NCBI RefSeq assembly: GCF_014692875.1
Contig: NZ_CP061171.1
Coordinates: 5,208,001 to 5,272,000, forward strand
Reading direction: 5' to 3'
Source of the DNA: Pedobacter riviphilus
Lineage (GTDB): Bacteria; Bacteroidota; Bacteroidia; Sphingobacteriales; Sphingobacteriaceae
DNA: 64,000 nucleotides
The position numbers and the translations under genes are program-made. Of the stretch, positions 26,426 to 35,096 are shown piece after piece (positions within the stretch are counted from its first letter, which is position 1; each line of letters starts with the position of its first letter). The notes beneath the pieces were generated by a model. The model saw only the letters and a list, made by a program, of their open reading frames with translations. It did no database searches and was not told the origin of the DNA.

Positions 26426-27052
26426 TTATTTCGATTTACTTCCTAATAATTCTTGAAGTTTATCTTGTAAAGCCTGTTCCCTTAAGCCTTTAGCAATAAT
26501 TTTGCCTGTTGGATCAATTAGGAAATTAGCCGGGATTGATTGGATGCCATACATTTGAGCCACTTCATTGTTCCAGCCGTTCAAATCAGATACATGTGTC
26601 CAGGTTAACTTGTCGGCCTCGATGGCTTTTTGCCACGCTGCTTTGGTTGTTCTGGTGTTTCCTCCATCCAATGAAACACCCAATACAGTAAAGCCTTTAT
26701 CTTTAAATTTATTATAGGCAACAACTACATTAGGGTTTTCTTTACGACAAGGGCCGCACCATGATGCCCAAAAATCTACCAGTACGTATTTACCTTTAAA
26801 ATCAGATAATTTAACAGGTTTTCCGGCGGTATCAACTTGAGTAAAATCCATAGCCATGGCACCTACAGCAGTTTTTCTTCCAGCATCGAATATTTGAGCA
26901 ATTTTTTTACCGTTCGAAGTTGCCTTCAATTCTGGTGATAATGCAATAAAAGCCTTCTCTGCAGCAGCAGCCTGATCAGGATCTGAAGTCAGCTGGCTAA
27001 TTGAAGTTAAGCTTATAAATGATTTTGGATTGCTGTTAGCAAACTGTAACAA
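26426..27052 (-). CDS. TlpA/DUF4369 protein, C-terminal thioredoxin part (frameshifted)
   Basis: The C-terminal half of a protein of about 384 residues. It carries an AhpC/TlpA thioredoxin domain with WASWCGPCRKENPNVVV (about 94-110 of this piece), both cysteines intact, and the cis-Pro SIPANFLIDPTGK. The true frame joins the piece 27013-27579 by one base missing in the C run at 27057-27060 (plus-strand G run). The GTG/ATG-like start at 27052 is therefore an artefact of the break. Likely a periplasmic thiol-disulfide protein. Confidence 0.88.
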   Translation of the reverse strand: MLQFANSNPKSFISLTSISQLTSDPDQAAAAEKAFIALSPELKATSNGKKIAQIFDAGRKTAVGAMAMDFTQVDTAGKPVKLSDFKGKYVLVDFWASWCGPCRKENPNVVVAYNKFKDKGFTVLGVSLDGGNTRTTKAAWQKAIEADKLTWTHVSDLNGWNNEVAQMYGIQSIPANFLIDPTGKIIAKGLREQALQDKLQELLGSKSK

Positions 27053-27579
27053 TAATGGGGCATCGCTGCAGCTTCTTTGTCATAACGAGCACCTAAAGCC
27101 TCCATAACGGCCTTGTCTTGTTTTTGCTGCGGCGTATAAGCCGCATATTCTGCATTAATTGCGGCAAGCTTATCTGCTACAGGTTTAGTTAATGCTTTTA
27201 ATTTCTTTGCATCGTCATTAACTGGCGAACCGGTAATTGTTGCTTTCTTTAAAGAATCTGCCGCAGTCAGCTTTATGTTTCCTGGTTCTACATATAGCGA
27301 TAAAGCATCTAATTTCTCGCCTTGTGCCGGACGGTTTACGTAAGGGTTTTTGTTTAAGAAAAGACTTCCTTGCGCAGGGCTCAACAATGATCCTTTAAAT
27401 GCAAAGGCACCATTTGTTACTGTTGCAGAATCGGTGACATTTTTGCCGTCACCTTGATAGATCAGATAAACCTTATCTCCGGTTTTCAGTCCCTTTATAT
27501 CGCCACTAACTGTAAATGGCTTTTGTGCCAAAGCTGCAAGAGGCAATAGTGCCATTGCAGATAATAATATTTTTTTCAT
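27013..27579 (-). CDS. TlpA/DUF4369 protein, N-terminal part (frameshifted)
   Basis: The N-terminal half with a signal peptide (MKKILLSAMALLPLAALAQ) and a DUF4369 beta-sandwich (FTVSGDIKGLKTGDKVYLIY to YVEPGNIKLTAADSLKKATITGS, about 22-120), then a helical linker. It runs out of frame at AAAMPHYCYS; one extra C would give AAAMPPLLLQFANSNP and continue into 26426-27052. The DUF4369-TlpA arrangement is typical of Bacteroidota periplasmic disulfide reductases. Confidence 0.88.
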   Translation of the reverse strand: MKKILLSAMALLPLAALAQKPFTVSGDIKGLKTGDKVYLIYQGDGKNVTDSATVTNGAFAFKGSLLSPAQGSLFLNKNPYVNRPAQGEKLDALSLYVEPGNIKLTAADSLKKATITGSPVNDDAKKLKALTKPVADKLAAINAEYAAYTPQQKQDKAVMEALGARYDKEAAAMPHYCYSLLTAIQNHL

Positions 27580-27737
27580 GAGGTTAGTTTAATTCCGTCC
27601 AAATATAGAAATCTGTACGGCTAAAACGTAAATAGCTGTGTAAAATTATGAGATTTATTCGTTTAATTATTTAACGCCCAATAACATTCCTCATATATAA
27701 TAGGATTTTTCTAATCCTACTTTGAACTTACATAAGT

Positions 27738-28919
27738 TTAGTTTAATTTTTGGTAGGTTCTCCACCATAAATCAGGCATTTCGCCATTAACAGCAGTCTG
27801 GTAATCATCGTATCGGCAAGGTACCAGATGGTAACGTTCGTTTTTAGATTGTCCTGATGGATAAGGGACCTGCATCCACCAACGGTCTGATTTTTTGCTT
27901 TTTACGAACATCATTTCTCCCGAACCATCTTTTAAACTGGTTCTGTAGATCATAAACTGCGATTTCGGAGTTAGTGGAAAATCCTTTTTACGGGCGTAAT
28001 ATCCATCCACAAAATACCATACCATTTGAGCAAGTAAAAAGGCTGTTTGTCCGTTGTTATCATAAGCAGGATTAAACTCGTAAAAACCAATTGAACTTAA
28101 CTTATCGTTCATGCCTGCATAACGGGCTATGCGACAGGCCTCTTCGCCATCAAAACCATTTGGGGTGGTATTCGCATTTGCAGCAGCATCGGCAGATCGG
28201 ATAGCACCAATATCAAAGCTAATCATGTTTGCATTGCGAATAATGGGCTCTGTTAAGGTAATATCCTGGGCAAACTCGCCCAAACGATGTACATCAAAAT
28301 ACAATTTGTCCATTACACTCAAACTTTCTTGATTTACAAAATAAGTTTGATAGCCCACATTGCTAAAATTGAAAAGGTAATTGGGTTGATGTAAGAAAAT
28401 CTTGTTTAGGTAACAATCCGATCGGGTAGCAATTCCCTCATGGTCATCGTCGCCAATATCAAATTGATTATCAATAACCACCAGGTCTACTTTTTGTTCT
28501 AAATCTTCATAACCAAGGTATTGGCCATAGGTGAGGTCCTGTCCACCGCCAATAATGATCGGAATAATGTCTTTTTTGATTAACTCAGAAACCACCATTT
28601 TGATGGCAATGTAAGTGTCGGCAATGGTTGCGCCGTGTTTAATATTACCTAAATCGACAATCCTGCTATTAAAAGCACCTTCGTTGAGTTTGTAAAATTT
28701 CTCTCTAAAATAATCGGGTGCCAGGGCAGTGCCTTCATTGTTAACGGCACCTCTTCCATCAAGTACCCCAAAAATTGCCAGATCGTAAGTGTGTTCCTCA
28801 AAATCGGGAAACGATTCGGTGTAAATCTGTGCTTTTAACCCCAGCTGGCTTGTAAAAAATCCTTGCTTAGGTGTAAAACTATCGGGGTTTATAGGGGAAA
28901 AGAAATCCGTTAATGACAT
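27738..28919 (-). CDS. Arginase/formimidoylglutamase-fold protein with altered metal motifs
   Basis: A 393-residue ureohydrolase-fold protein. The fold is shown by PIIIGGGQDLTYG (about 130-142), VVIDNQFDIGDDDHEG (about 157-172), MISFDIGAIRSADAAANANT (about 243-262) and GEEACRIARYAG. In active arginases these read GGxHS, DAHxD and SxDxDxxDP; here the first His is Gln and several Asp ligands are replaced. Proteins like this are annotated as formimidoylglutamase in Bacteroidota. It may be a non-hydrolytic relative or use another metal set. A stand-alone gene, divergent from the epimerase. Confidence 0.85.
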   Translation of the reverse strand: MSLTDFFSPINPDSFTPKQGFFTSQLGLKAQIYTESFPDFEEHTYDLAIFGVLDGRGAVNNEGTALAPDYFREKFYKLNEGAFNSRIVDLGNIKHGATIADTYIAIKMVVSELIKKDIIPIIIGGGQDLTYGQYLGYEDLEQKVDLVVIDNQFDIGDDDHEGIATRSDCYLNKIFLHQPNYLFNFSNVGYQTYFVNQESLSVMDKLYFDVHRLGEFAQDITLTEPIIRNANMISFDIGAIRSADAAANANTTPNGFDGEEACRIARYAGMNDKLSSIGFYEFNPAYDNNGQTAFLLAQMVWYFVDGYYARKKDFPLTPKSQFMIYRTSLKDGSGEMMFVKSKKSDRWWMQVPYPSGQSKNERYHLVPCRYDDYQTAVNGEMPDLWWRTYQKLN

Positions 28920-28946
28920 ATATTTAAAACTCTCGGCTCAAATATC

Positions 28947-28954
28947 TATTTTTG
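28947..28954 (+). promoter_or_regulatory. -7 promoter element for the epimerase gene
   Basis: TATTTTTG fits TAnnTTTG; the ATG is at 28991, giving a leader of about 30 nt. Confidence 0.4.
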
Positions 28955-28990
28955 AATGCGTATTTCCACATATAGCCCGAAAAAAATAAA

Positions 28991-29953
28991 ATGATACTGG
29001 TAACCGGAGGAACTGGATTTTTAGGATCTGAATTAATTAAGCAGTTAACCGATAAGGGTTTAGCTGTTCGGGCCTTGAGACGGGAGCACTCTAAAATCCC
29101 TGCATTGATCGAAAATATTCCTTTGATTGAATGGTTTGAGGCCGACATTAATGAACCTTCTACTTTAGAAGATGCCTTTACAGGGATTACCAAAGTTTAC
29201 CATTGCGCTGCATTTGTATCCTTTAATCCGAAAGATAAAAAGCAGCTTTTTCATGTAAACATAGAAGGCACTTCGAATATTGTAAACCTTTGTGCCGAAA
29301 ATAATTGCCGTTTATTGCATGTAAGTTCAGTTGCTGCATTAGGAAATGCTAAAAAAGGCAATAAAATTACTGAAAAAGACTTTTGGGAATACGATGCCAA
29401 AGCTCATGCCTATGGTTTATCGAAATACGAGGGCGAAATGGAGGTTTGGCGGGGCATCACTGAAGGTTTAGATGCTATTATTGTCAATCCATCGGTAATT
29501 ATCGGTAAAAATGCAGGCTTTGAAGGGAGCGGAGCAATTTTTAAACTGGTAAAAGGTGGTTTTCCATTTTATACAGATGGGGCTTCGGGTTTTGTTGATG
29601 TTGAGGACGTAGCCAAAGTGATGATTCTGTTAATGGATTCCGAAGTTTCGGGAGAGCGGTATATCATTTCTGCCGATGATTATCATTACAAAGAGCTGTT
29701 CGGCGAAATTGCGCAGGGTTTTGGTGTTAAGGCACCAGCAAAAGAAGCAAAACCATGGATGCTTGGAATAGCCTGGAGGGCGCTAAAATTCGCATCCATA
29801 TTTACTGGCAAGCAACCTTCCATCACCAGAGATGCTGCAAAGAGCAGTTTAACCTTAAGTTATTACGATAATAATAAAGTAAAAGCGGAAACAGGCATTA
29901 CCTTTAAGCCGGTTGCCGAAAGCATAAAAGAAATTACCCAACATTTAAGATAA
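28991..29953 (+). CDS. NAD-dependent epimerase/dehydratase family protein
   Basis: A 320-residue extended SDR. NAD-binding VTGGTGFLGSELIKQL (about 4-19), AAFVSF, and YGLSKYEGEME with Tyr-x3-Lys (about 140-150). The family covers dihydroflavonol reductase-like and 3beta-HSD-like enzymes; the substrate is unknown. Its stop overlaps the start of the HAD-ACT gene by one base (TAATG), so the two are coupled. Confidence 0.88.
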   Translation: MILVTGGTGFLGSELIKQLTDKGLAVRALRREHSKIPALIENIPLIEWFEADINEPSTLEDAFTGITKVYHCAAFVSFNPKDKKQLFHVNIEGTSNIVNLCAENNCRLLHVSSVAALGNAKKGNKITEKDFWEYDAKAHAYGLSKYEGEMEVWRGITEGLDAIIVNPSVIIGKNAGFEGSGAIFKLVKGGFPFYTDGASGFVDVEDVAKVMILLMDSEVSGERYIISADDYHYKELFGEIAQGFGVKAPAKEAKPWMLGIAWRALKFASIFTGKQPSITRDAAKSSLTLSYYDNNKVKAETGITFKPVAESIKEITQHLR

Positions 29954-31254
29954 TGCCCAAACAAAAAGCCTATTACATCATCGATTTTGATAGTACCTTT
30001 ACACAGGTAGAAGCACTTGATGAACTTGCCCGAATTTCGCTAAAGAACCACCCAGATAAAGAGGCGATTTTCCAAAAAATTGAAGATTACACCAATTTTG
30101 CCATGGAAGGAAAACTTTCCTTCTCCGAAAGTTTAGCCCAACGTGTTAAGCTTCTTGAGGCTAACGAAGATCATTTAAAGCAGCTTATTAAACATTTAAA
30201 AAAGAAAGTATCTACTTCTTTTTCGCGTAATGCCGAGTTTTTTAAGAAACATGCCGATGAGGTGCTGATTGTTTCTGGCGGGTTTAAAGAATTTATTACC
30301 CCTGTAGTGAGCCAATACCACATCAAAAAAGAAAATATTTATGCCAATACCTTTGTAACTACTGGCGATGGTAAAATTATAGATTATGATCATGCCAATC
30401 CTTTAAGTGAGGAAGGTGGTAAAGTAAAATTACTGCAGCATTTAAAACTCGAAGGCGAGTTATTTGGTATAGGTGATGGTTATTCTGATTTCCAGTTGCG
30501 AGAAAGTGGTATCATCAATAAATTTTTTGCATTTACCGAGAATATAGCCCGTGAAAGTATTGTTTCTAAAGCAGACCATGTAACACCAAGCTTCGACGAG
30601 TTTTTGTATGTAAACGATCTGCCACGCGCAATTTCTTATCCTAAAAACAGAATCCTTTGCCTGGTAATTGGTGAGGTTGACCCCATAACGATTTCTATCC
30701 TTAAAAATGATGGTTTATCAATTAGACATAAAACTTCATTTGAAGATAAATACGTAAAGGATGTGGGTATTATTCTTTTAGCTAATGGTGAAAAAATAAA
30801 CGCAGAACAATTAAAAAACGCTGCCAAACTAAAAACTATCGGTTATTTAGGTAATGCGAAAAATAAAATAGACCTCGATTTATGTACCAAACAAGGTATT
30901 GTTGTTTTCGATGACCCTAAAAATAATCCACGTAATATCGATTTTATCCCGAAACGGGTTGCCGATTTTATGAATACCGGGGCAACTTATTTAAGTAGCA
31001 ATTTTCCTAACTTACAATTGCCAAAAATTGATAAATCGCACCGCTTAATTCATATTCACAAAAACGTTCCGGGTATTATGGCCAAAATCAATACTGTTTT
31101 TGCAAAACACGACATCAACATTGTGAGCCAGTTTTTAATGACCAATTCTGAGATTGGTTATGCCATTACCGACATCAATACGCAGTATGATAAACAATTG
31201 TTTAAATCATTGAAAAAGATTGAGCATACCATAAAGTTTAGGGTGTTGTATTAA
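29953..31254 (+). CDS. HAD phosphatase fused to a SerA remnant with ACT domain
   Basis: A 433-residue fusion. Residues 1-205 form a phosphoserine phosphatase-like HAD domain: DFDSTFTQVEALDEL (motif I), VSGGFKEF (motif II) and GIGDGYSDFQL (motif IV). Residues about 215-320 resemble the N-terminal lobe of phosphoglycerate dehydrogenase (LKTIGYLGNAKNKIDLDLCT, GIVVFDDP). Then it jumps to the SerA C-terminus: FPNLQLP and an ACT domain (HIHKNVPGIMAKINTVFAKH to IKFRVLY). The Rossmann NAD domain with its catalytic Arg, Glu and His is missing. So it probably is a serine-regulated phosphoserine phosphatase (inference). Confidence 0.85.
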   Translation: MPKQKAYYIIDFDSTFTQVEALDELARISLKNHPDKEAIFQKIEDYTNFAMEGKLSFSESLAQRVKLLEANEDHLKQLIKHLKKKVSTSFSRNAEFFKKHADEVLIVSGGFKEFITPVVSQYHIKKENIYANTFVTTGDGKIIDYDHANPLSEEGGKVKLLQHLKLEGELFGIGDGYSDFQLRESGIINKFFAFTENIARESIVSKADHVTPSFDEFLYVNDLPRAISYPKNRILCLVIGEVDPITISILKNDGLSIRHKTSFEDKYVKDVGIILLANGEKINAEQLKNAAKLKTIGYLGNAKNKIDLDLCTKQGIVVFDDPKNNPRNIDFIPKRVADFMNTGATYLSSNFPNLQLPKIDKSHRLIHIHKNVPGIMAKINTVFAKHDINIVSQFLMTNSEIGYAITDINTQYDKQLFKSLKKIEHTIKFRVLY

Positions 31255-31271
31255 TAATAGTCGACTAAAGG

Positions 31272-31312
31272 CTTTGACAACCTTCTTTGCATTGCAAAGA
31301 AAGTTGTCAAAG
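31272..31312. terminator. 41-bp near-perfect palindrome between convergent genes
   Basis: Arms 31272-31291 and 31293-31312 differ at one position around a single central T. It lies between the stop codons of the HAD-ACT gene and the CLC gene and should form a strong hairpin on either strand. It has no T run, so termination is likely but not certain. Confidence 0.65.
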
Positions 31313-31316
31313 TTAG

Positions 31317-32606
31317 CTACCTCAAAAACTGATGCCTCTTTAGCAACAAATGTTTAGGTGCCCCTACGGTTTGTGAGCGATAAATCCCCGTATGGCCTGA
31401 AAATAAGTAAGCAGTAACGCAAGCTAAGGCGATATAAATTCCCGATGATACACCAAATAGCTCTACGCCCATAAAAATACAAGCCAAAGGGGTGTTTGCT
31501 GCCCCTGCAAAAACAGCCACAAAACCCATTCCTGCTAGCAGGCCAAGAGGTAAGGGGATAAAGAAACTCAAAAAACTACCGAGTGTGGCCCCAATAAAGA
31601 AAAGTGGAGTAACTTCGCCGCCCTTAAACCCTGCACTCAGGGTAAATGCAGTTAAAAACAATTTGATTGCAAATGTGTAATACGCTTCTTGTTTTACAAA
31701 AGATTCTGAAATGACAGGGATGCCCAAACCGATATATCGTGTATTTCCGATTAGGTAAATAATGCCAATTAAAACTAGTCCACCAATAAATGGCCTTAAC
31801 GGTGGGTATTTAATTTTACTGAAAAGGCTTGATAAGCCATGGTTTAAGGTAGAGAAAGATCTTGCCGTGAGTCCAAATAATACTCCTGCACCTAAAGATA
31901 ATAATAAATTGATCGAATTTATTTCCGGTACCAGGGAAATTGAATAATGGGTATGTCCAACACCCCAAGCCTTGCAGGCATAATCGGCAATAATTGCTGT
32001 AATAAATGAAGGAAGAATGGAACCATAAGTTAAACTTCCAATAACGAAAACTTCCAATCCGAATACGGCGCCTGCCAAAGGTGTTCCGAAAACAGAGGCA
32101 AAGCCAGCGCTGATGCCGCAGATGAGGATCACTTTTCGATCTCTGACTTTAAGTTTAAACAGTTTCGTAAACTGGTCTGCAAAGGCCCCTCCAATTTGCA
32201 CAGCTGTACCCTCTCTTCCAGCCGATCCGCCAAATAAATGGGTTATAATTGTCCCCGCAAAAATAAGTGGCGCCATAATCAGGGGAATCACATTCTTGGG
32301 CGATTGTAATTCCTCAATTAAGAGGTTATTACCCTTTACAACTGCTGCGCCCCAATAATGGTAGGCCAGACCAATAATTATACCCGCAATTGGTAAAAAG
32401 GCGATCATCCAAATGTGCTGCTCACGGTAGTTGGTTGCCCAGTTTAAAGTTTCTAAAAACAGGGCAGAGGCAGAGCCAATAATCCCACCCAATATCGCAG
32501 AGATTAACAGCCACTTTAAAGTGCTCATTAAGAGTAATCCGAAGTCGAGTTTAATAAAATGTTTGATAGACAGAAGAAATCCTTCTGTTAGTTTTTTAAC
32601 AGGCAT
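31317..32606 (-). CDS. CLC-type fluoride/proton antiporter (CLC-F) candidate
   Basis: A 429-residue CLC membrane protein with about ten hydrophobic segments. The gating-glutamate motif reads GGSAGREGTAVQIGG (about 125-139), with GREGT in place of the GREGP of chloride carriers; GFKGGEVTPLFFIGATLG is the second conserved ion-pore region. No CBS domains. GREGT is, as I recall, a mark of the fluoride-specific CLC branch. That assignment is strongly supported by the fluoride riboswitch 25 nt upstream. It exports toxic fluoride through the inner membrane. It ends at a long hairpin shared with the opposing gene. Confidence 0.9.
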   Translation of the reverse strand: MPVKKLTEGFLLSIKHFIKLDFGLLLMSTLKWLLISAILGGIIGSASALFLETLNWATNYREQHIWMIAFLPIAGIIIGLAYHYWGAAVVKGNNLLIEELQSPKNVIPLIMAPLIFAGTIITHLFGGSAGREGTAVQIGGAFADQFTKLFKLKVRDRKVILICGISAGFASVFGTPLAGAVFGLEVFVIGSLTYGSILPSFITAIIADYACKAWGVGHTHYSISLVPEINSINLLLSLGAGVLFGLTARSFSTLNHGLSSLFSKIKYPPLRPFIGGLVLIGIIYLIGNTRYIGLGIPVISESFVKQEAYYTFAIKLFLTAFTLSAGFKGGEVTPLFFIGATLGSFLSFFIPLPLGLLAGMGFVAVFAGAANTPLACIFMGVELFGVSSGIYIALACVTAYLFSGHTGIYRSQTVGAPKHLLLKRHQFLR

Positions 32607-32630
32607 TTGAATTCAATTTTAAATAAAAAT

Positions 32631-32681
32631 CGTAGGAGTCATCAGCCTGTTTTGGCGGTTTTGGCGGTACTCCATCGCCAT
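32631..32681 (-). promoter_or_regulatory. Fluoride riboswitch (crcB motif)
   Basis: On the minus strand the 5' part reads GGCGATGGAGTACCGCC and the 3' part GGCTGATGACTCCTACG, with the AAAACCGCC segment between. GGNGATGG at the start and CTGATGACTCCTAC at the end are the hallmark conserved blocks of the fluoride aptamer. It ends 25 nt before the start of the CLC gene, so fluoride should switch that gene on. Confidence 0.93.
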
Positions 32682-32686
32682 TGTTC

Positions 32687-32719
32687 CAAATGTATAAAAT
32701 TTAGTTATTTGTTGCAAAA
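32687..32719 (-). promoter_or_regulatory. Promoter of the fluoride riboswitch
   Basis: On the minus strand TTTTG (32715-32719), 20 nt, then TACATTTG (32687-32694), a very good Bacteroidota -33/-7 pair. The riboswitch follows at once. Confidence 0.75.
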
Positions 32720-32752
32720 TCTTTATCACCTTTGTGCAGCTAACTTTAAACC

Positions 32753-33718
32753 ATGGATTTTACACCCGAAATAAAAGACAAACTCCACCAACTACAGGAA
32801 AAGTACACAGCAATGGGGCAAGATATGGCATCGTACCTCGATGGACTTTTATATGCCGATTTCTTAACCTATTGGGATTACATTCATTTGGATACTTTGC
32901 TGAGTTTGCAGAATCCTAAAACACCAATACCTGATGAAGAGATTTTCATCATGTACCACCAGATTACCGAACTTTATTTTAAACTTGCACTGCACGAATG
33001 CAGGCAGATTGCGGAGCATGAAAATTTGACTGTCGAATTTTTTACTGCACGGGTAAAACGGATCAATGCTTATTTTAATGCCTTAACTACCTCTTTTGAG
33101 GTGATGGTTGATGGTATGGAGAAAGAACAGTTCCTGAAATTCCGGATGTCGTTATTACCTGCCAGTGGATTCCAGTCAGGCCAGTACCGGATGATCGAGA
33201 TCTGTGCTACAGATTTCATCCGATTAGTAGACAAAACAAAACGAGAAGAACTAAGTACCGCAACAATAGAAGAACAATTCGAAAATATTTATTGGAAATT
33301 CGGTGCAACAGAACTGGCTTCGGGCAAGCAAACTTTAACCCTAAAGCAATTTATTAAAAAGTATTCAGTTCAATTTTTGCAACTGGCCAAAGACCGTACT
33401 TTAACTAACTTCTCGGCTTTATATCATCAATTACAGGCCAATGGAGCCGATGTTTCTGCCCTTGCTGAAGAATTACGTAAGCTGGATTTATATGTAAATG
33501 TAGAATGGCCGTTGTCGCACTACAAATCGGCTGTACGTTATTTAGAGAAAGATCCCGTTGATATTGCTGCAACTGGTGGAACTAACTGGCAAAAGTATCT
33601 GCCTCCGCGTTTTCAGAAGAGAATCTTTTATCCGTTTCTATGGACCGATGTGCAAATGGAAGAGTGGGGTAAAGGCTGGGTGCTTAGTGTACTTAAAACA
33701 CTCAAAAACAAAGATTAA
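32753..33718 (+). CDS. kynA: Tryptophan 2,3-dioxygenase
   Basis: A 321-residue heme dioxygenase that opens tryptophan to N-formylkynurenine. Seen: YWDYIHLDTLLSLQ (about 42-55), IMYHQITELYFKL with the substrate-binding His and Phe, FRMSLLPASGFQSGQYR (about 129-145) with the carboxylate-binding Arg, EWPLSHYKSAVRY with the likely heme His, and TGGTNWQKYLPP (about 275-286) with the ammonium-binding Thr. No other kynurenine gene is near. The 5' region is shared with the divergent fluoride unit. Confidence 0.94.
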   Translation: MDFTPEIKDKLHQLQEKYTAMGQDMASYLDGLLYADFLTYWDYIHLDTLLSLQNPKTPIPDEEIFIMYHQITELYFKLALHECRQIAEHENLTVEFFTARVKRINAYFNALTTSFEVMVDGMEKEQFLKFRMSLLPASGFQSGQYRMIEICATDFIRLVDKTKREELSTATIEEQFENIYWKFGATELASGKQTLTLKQFIKKYSVQFLQLAKDRTLTNFSALYHQLQANGADVSALAEELRKLDLYVNVEWPLSHYKSAVRYLEKDPVDIAATGGTNWQKYLPPRFQKRIFYPFLWTDVQMEEWGKGWVLSVLKTLKNKD

Positions 33719-33863
33719 TATTGCAAAAAGCTATTAAAAAAGCCTGTTTTTTCTTAATTTGCGCAAAATAATTAATGACAGAATGAGTGAGTTATTGAAT
33801 TAGAGAATGAGTGGGGAGAACACTCAATCATTCGATCATTCATCCATTCAAAATTCAAATACA

Positions 33864-34928
33864 ATGACCGAGACATTAGATATAAAAATCACTAAAACAG
33901 ATCAAACACGTTTGACTGTTACTGATTTTTCACAATTACCGTTCGGTAAGGTTTTTACCGATCACATGTTTACTGCCGACTATGAAGATGGCGAGTGGAA
34001 AAATTTACAGATTCTTCCTTATGGGCCGATTCCGATGAGCCCTGCAATTTCCGCACTTCATTACGGACAGGCAATTTTCGAAGGATTAAAGGCTTATCGC
34101 CAGCCAAACGGAAAAATTAGTGTCTTCCGTGCTGATAAAAACTTCGAACGTTTTAACAAATCAGCAGCGAGAATGTCGATGCCAGGCATTCCCGAAGAAA
34201 TTTTTATGCAAGGTTTGGCTGCATTGATTAACGTTGATGAGAAATGGGTACCTAATCAGGAAGATTATGCTTTATATATCCGTCCGGTAATGTTTGCAAT
34301 GGATCCCTATTTAGGTGTTAAGGCATCTGATACCTATAAATTTGCTTTGTTAACTACACCAACTGGTCCATATTACAGCAATGCATTAAAAGTTAAAATC
34401 GAAACTGAATTTACCCGTGCAGACGAAGGTGGTGTGGGTTTTGCCAAAACTGCTGGAAATTATGCGCGTTCGTTATATCCTTTCGAGCAGGCTAAAAAAG
34501 AAGGCTACGATCAATTGATCTGGACAGATTCGGTAACACATGAGTTTATTGAAGAAGCTGGAACAGCCAACTTGCTTTTTGTAATTAATGGTAAACTGGT
34601 TACGCCATCAGTTCGCAGTACTGTTTTAGATGGTGTAACGCGTGATACCATTATTAAATTGGCTAAAGATGCTGGGATAGAAGTAGAAGAACGCAGGGTT
34701 TCTGTTAAAGAAGTAATTGAAGGAATCGAAAACGGAAGCTTAACCGAAGCTTTTGCCGCAGGAACTGCAGCTACAGTAACGCATATAGGCGAAATGGGCT
34801 ATAACGGTCAGATCTATAAATTAACTGATCCATCAACAAGACATATTTCTAATGGTATTGCTAAAAAACTGAACGATATCCGTTACGGCTTAGCACCTGA
34901 TGAATTTGGTTGGAACTGGGTTTTATAA
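33864..34928 (+). CDS. ilvE: Branched-chain amino acid aminotransferase
   Basis: A 354-residue class IV PLP transaminase for Leu, Ile and Val. Seen: FEGLKAYRQPNGKISVFR (about 72-89), YIRPVMFAMDPYLGV (about 137-151), the PLP Lys in GFAKTAGNYARSLYP (about 193-207), and GTAATVTHIG. I chose the ATG at 33864; upstream codons from 33807 are an intergenic repeat (ATTCATTC-type). The length is that of the long, eukaryote-like BCAT group. Followed directly by a strong terminator. Confidence 0.95.
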   Translation: MTETLDIKITKTDQTRLTVTDFSQLPFGKVFTDHMFTADYEDGEWKNLQILPYGPIPMSPAISALHYGQAIFEGLKAYRQPNGKISVFRADKNFERFNKSAARMSMPGIPEEIFMQGLAALINVDEKWVPNQEDYALYIRPVMFAMDPYLGVKASDTYKFALLTTPTGPYYSNALKVKIETEFTRADEGGVGFAKTAGNYARSLYPFEQAKKEGYDQLIWTDSVTHEFIEEAGTANLLFVINGKLVTPSVRSTVLDGVTRDTIIKLAKDAGIEVEERRVSVKEVIEGIENGSLTEAFAAGTAATVTHIGEMGYNGQIYKLTDPSTRHISNGIAKKLNDIRYGLAPDEFGWNWVL

Positions 34929-34939
34929 TACGAAACCTT

Positions 34940-34984
34940 AAAAAGAAACCCCGATGTATATTCTGCATCGGGGTTTCTTTTTTT
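34940..34984 (+). terminator. Intrinsic terminator after ilvE
   Basis: A 17-bp stem (34940-34956 with 34966-34982), a 9-nt loop and a T run. Confidence 0.93.
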
Positions 34985-34988
34985 GTAT

Positions 34989-35079
34989 TATCGTCATGCT
35001 GAATTTATTTCAGCATCTTAAGACCCTGAAATAAATTACCTTCGGTGAGCTCGCTAAGGCTCGGTTCAGGGTAACGATA
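34989..35079. repeat. Dispersed imperfect palindromic repeat
   Basis: An inner hairpin ATGCTGAA/TTCAGCAT with the wider frame TATCGT...ACGATA, and the segments GACCCTGAAATAAATT and GGTTCAGGGTAACG. This TCATGCTGAA-CAGGGTAACG type is a well-known dispersed intergenic repeat in Bacteroidota. Confidence 0.65.
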
Positions 35080-35096
35080 GTGGGAAGAGGATATTC

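Noticed and set aside
33807..33863. N-terminal extension of IlvE
   Set aside because: Encoded by ATTCATTC-type repeat sequence; the conserved protein begins after ATG 33864.
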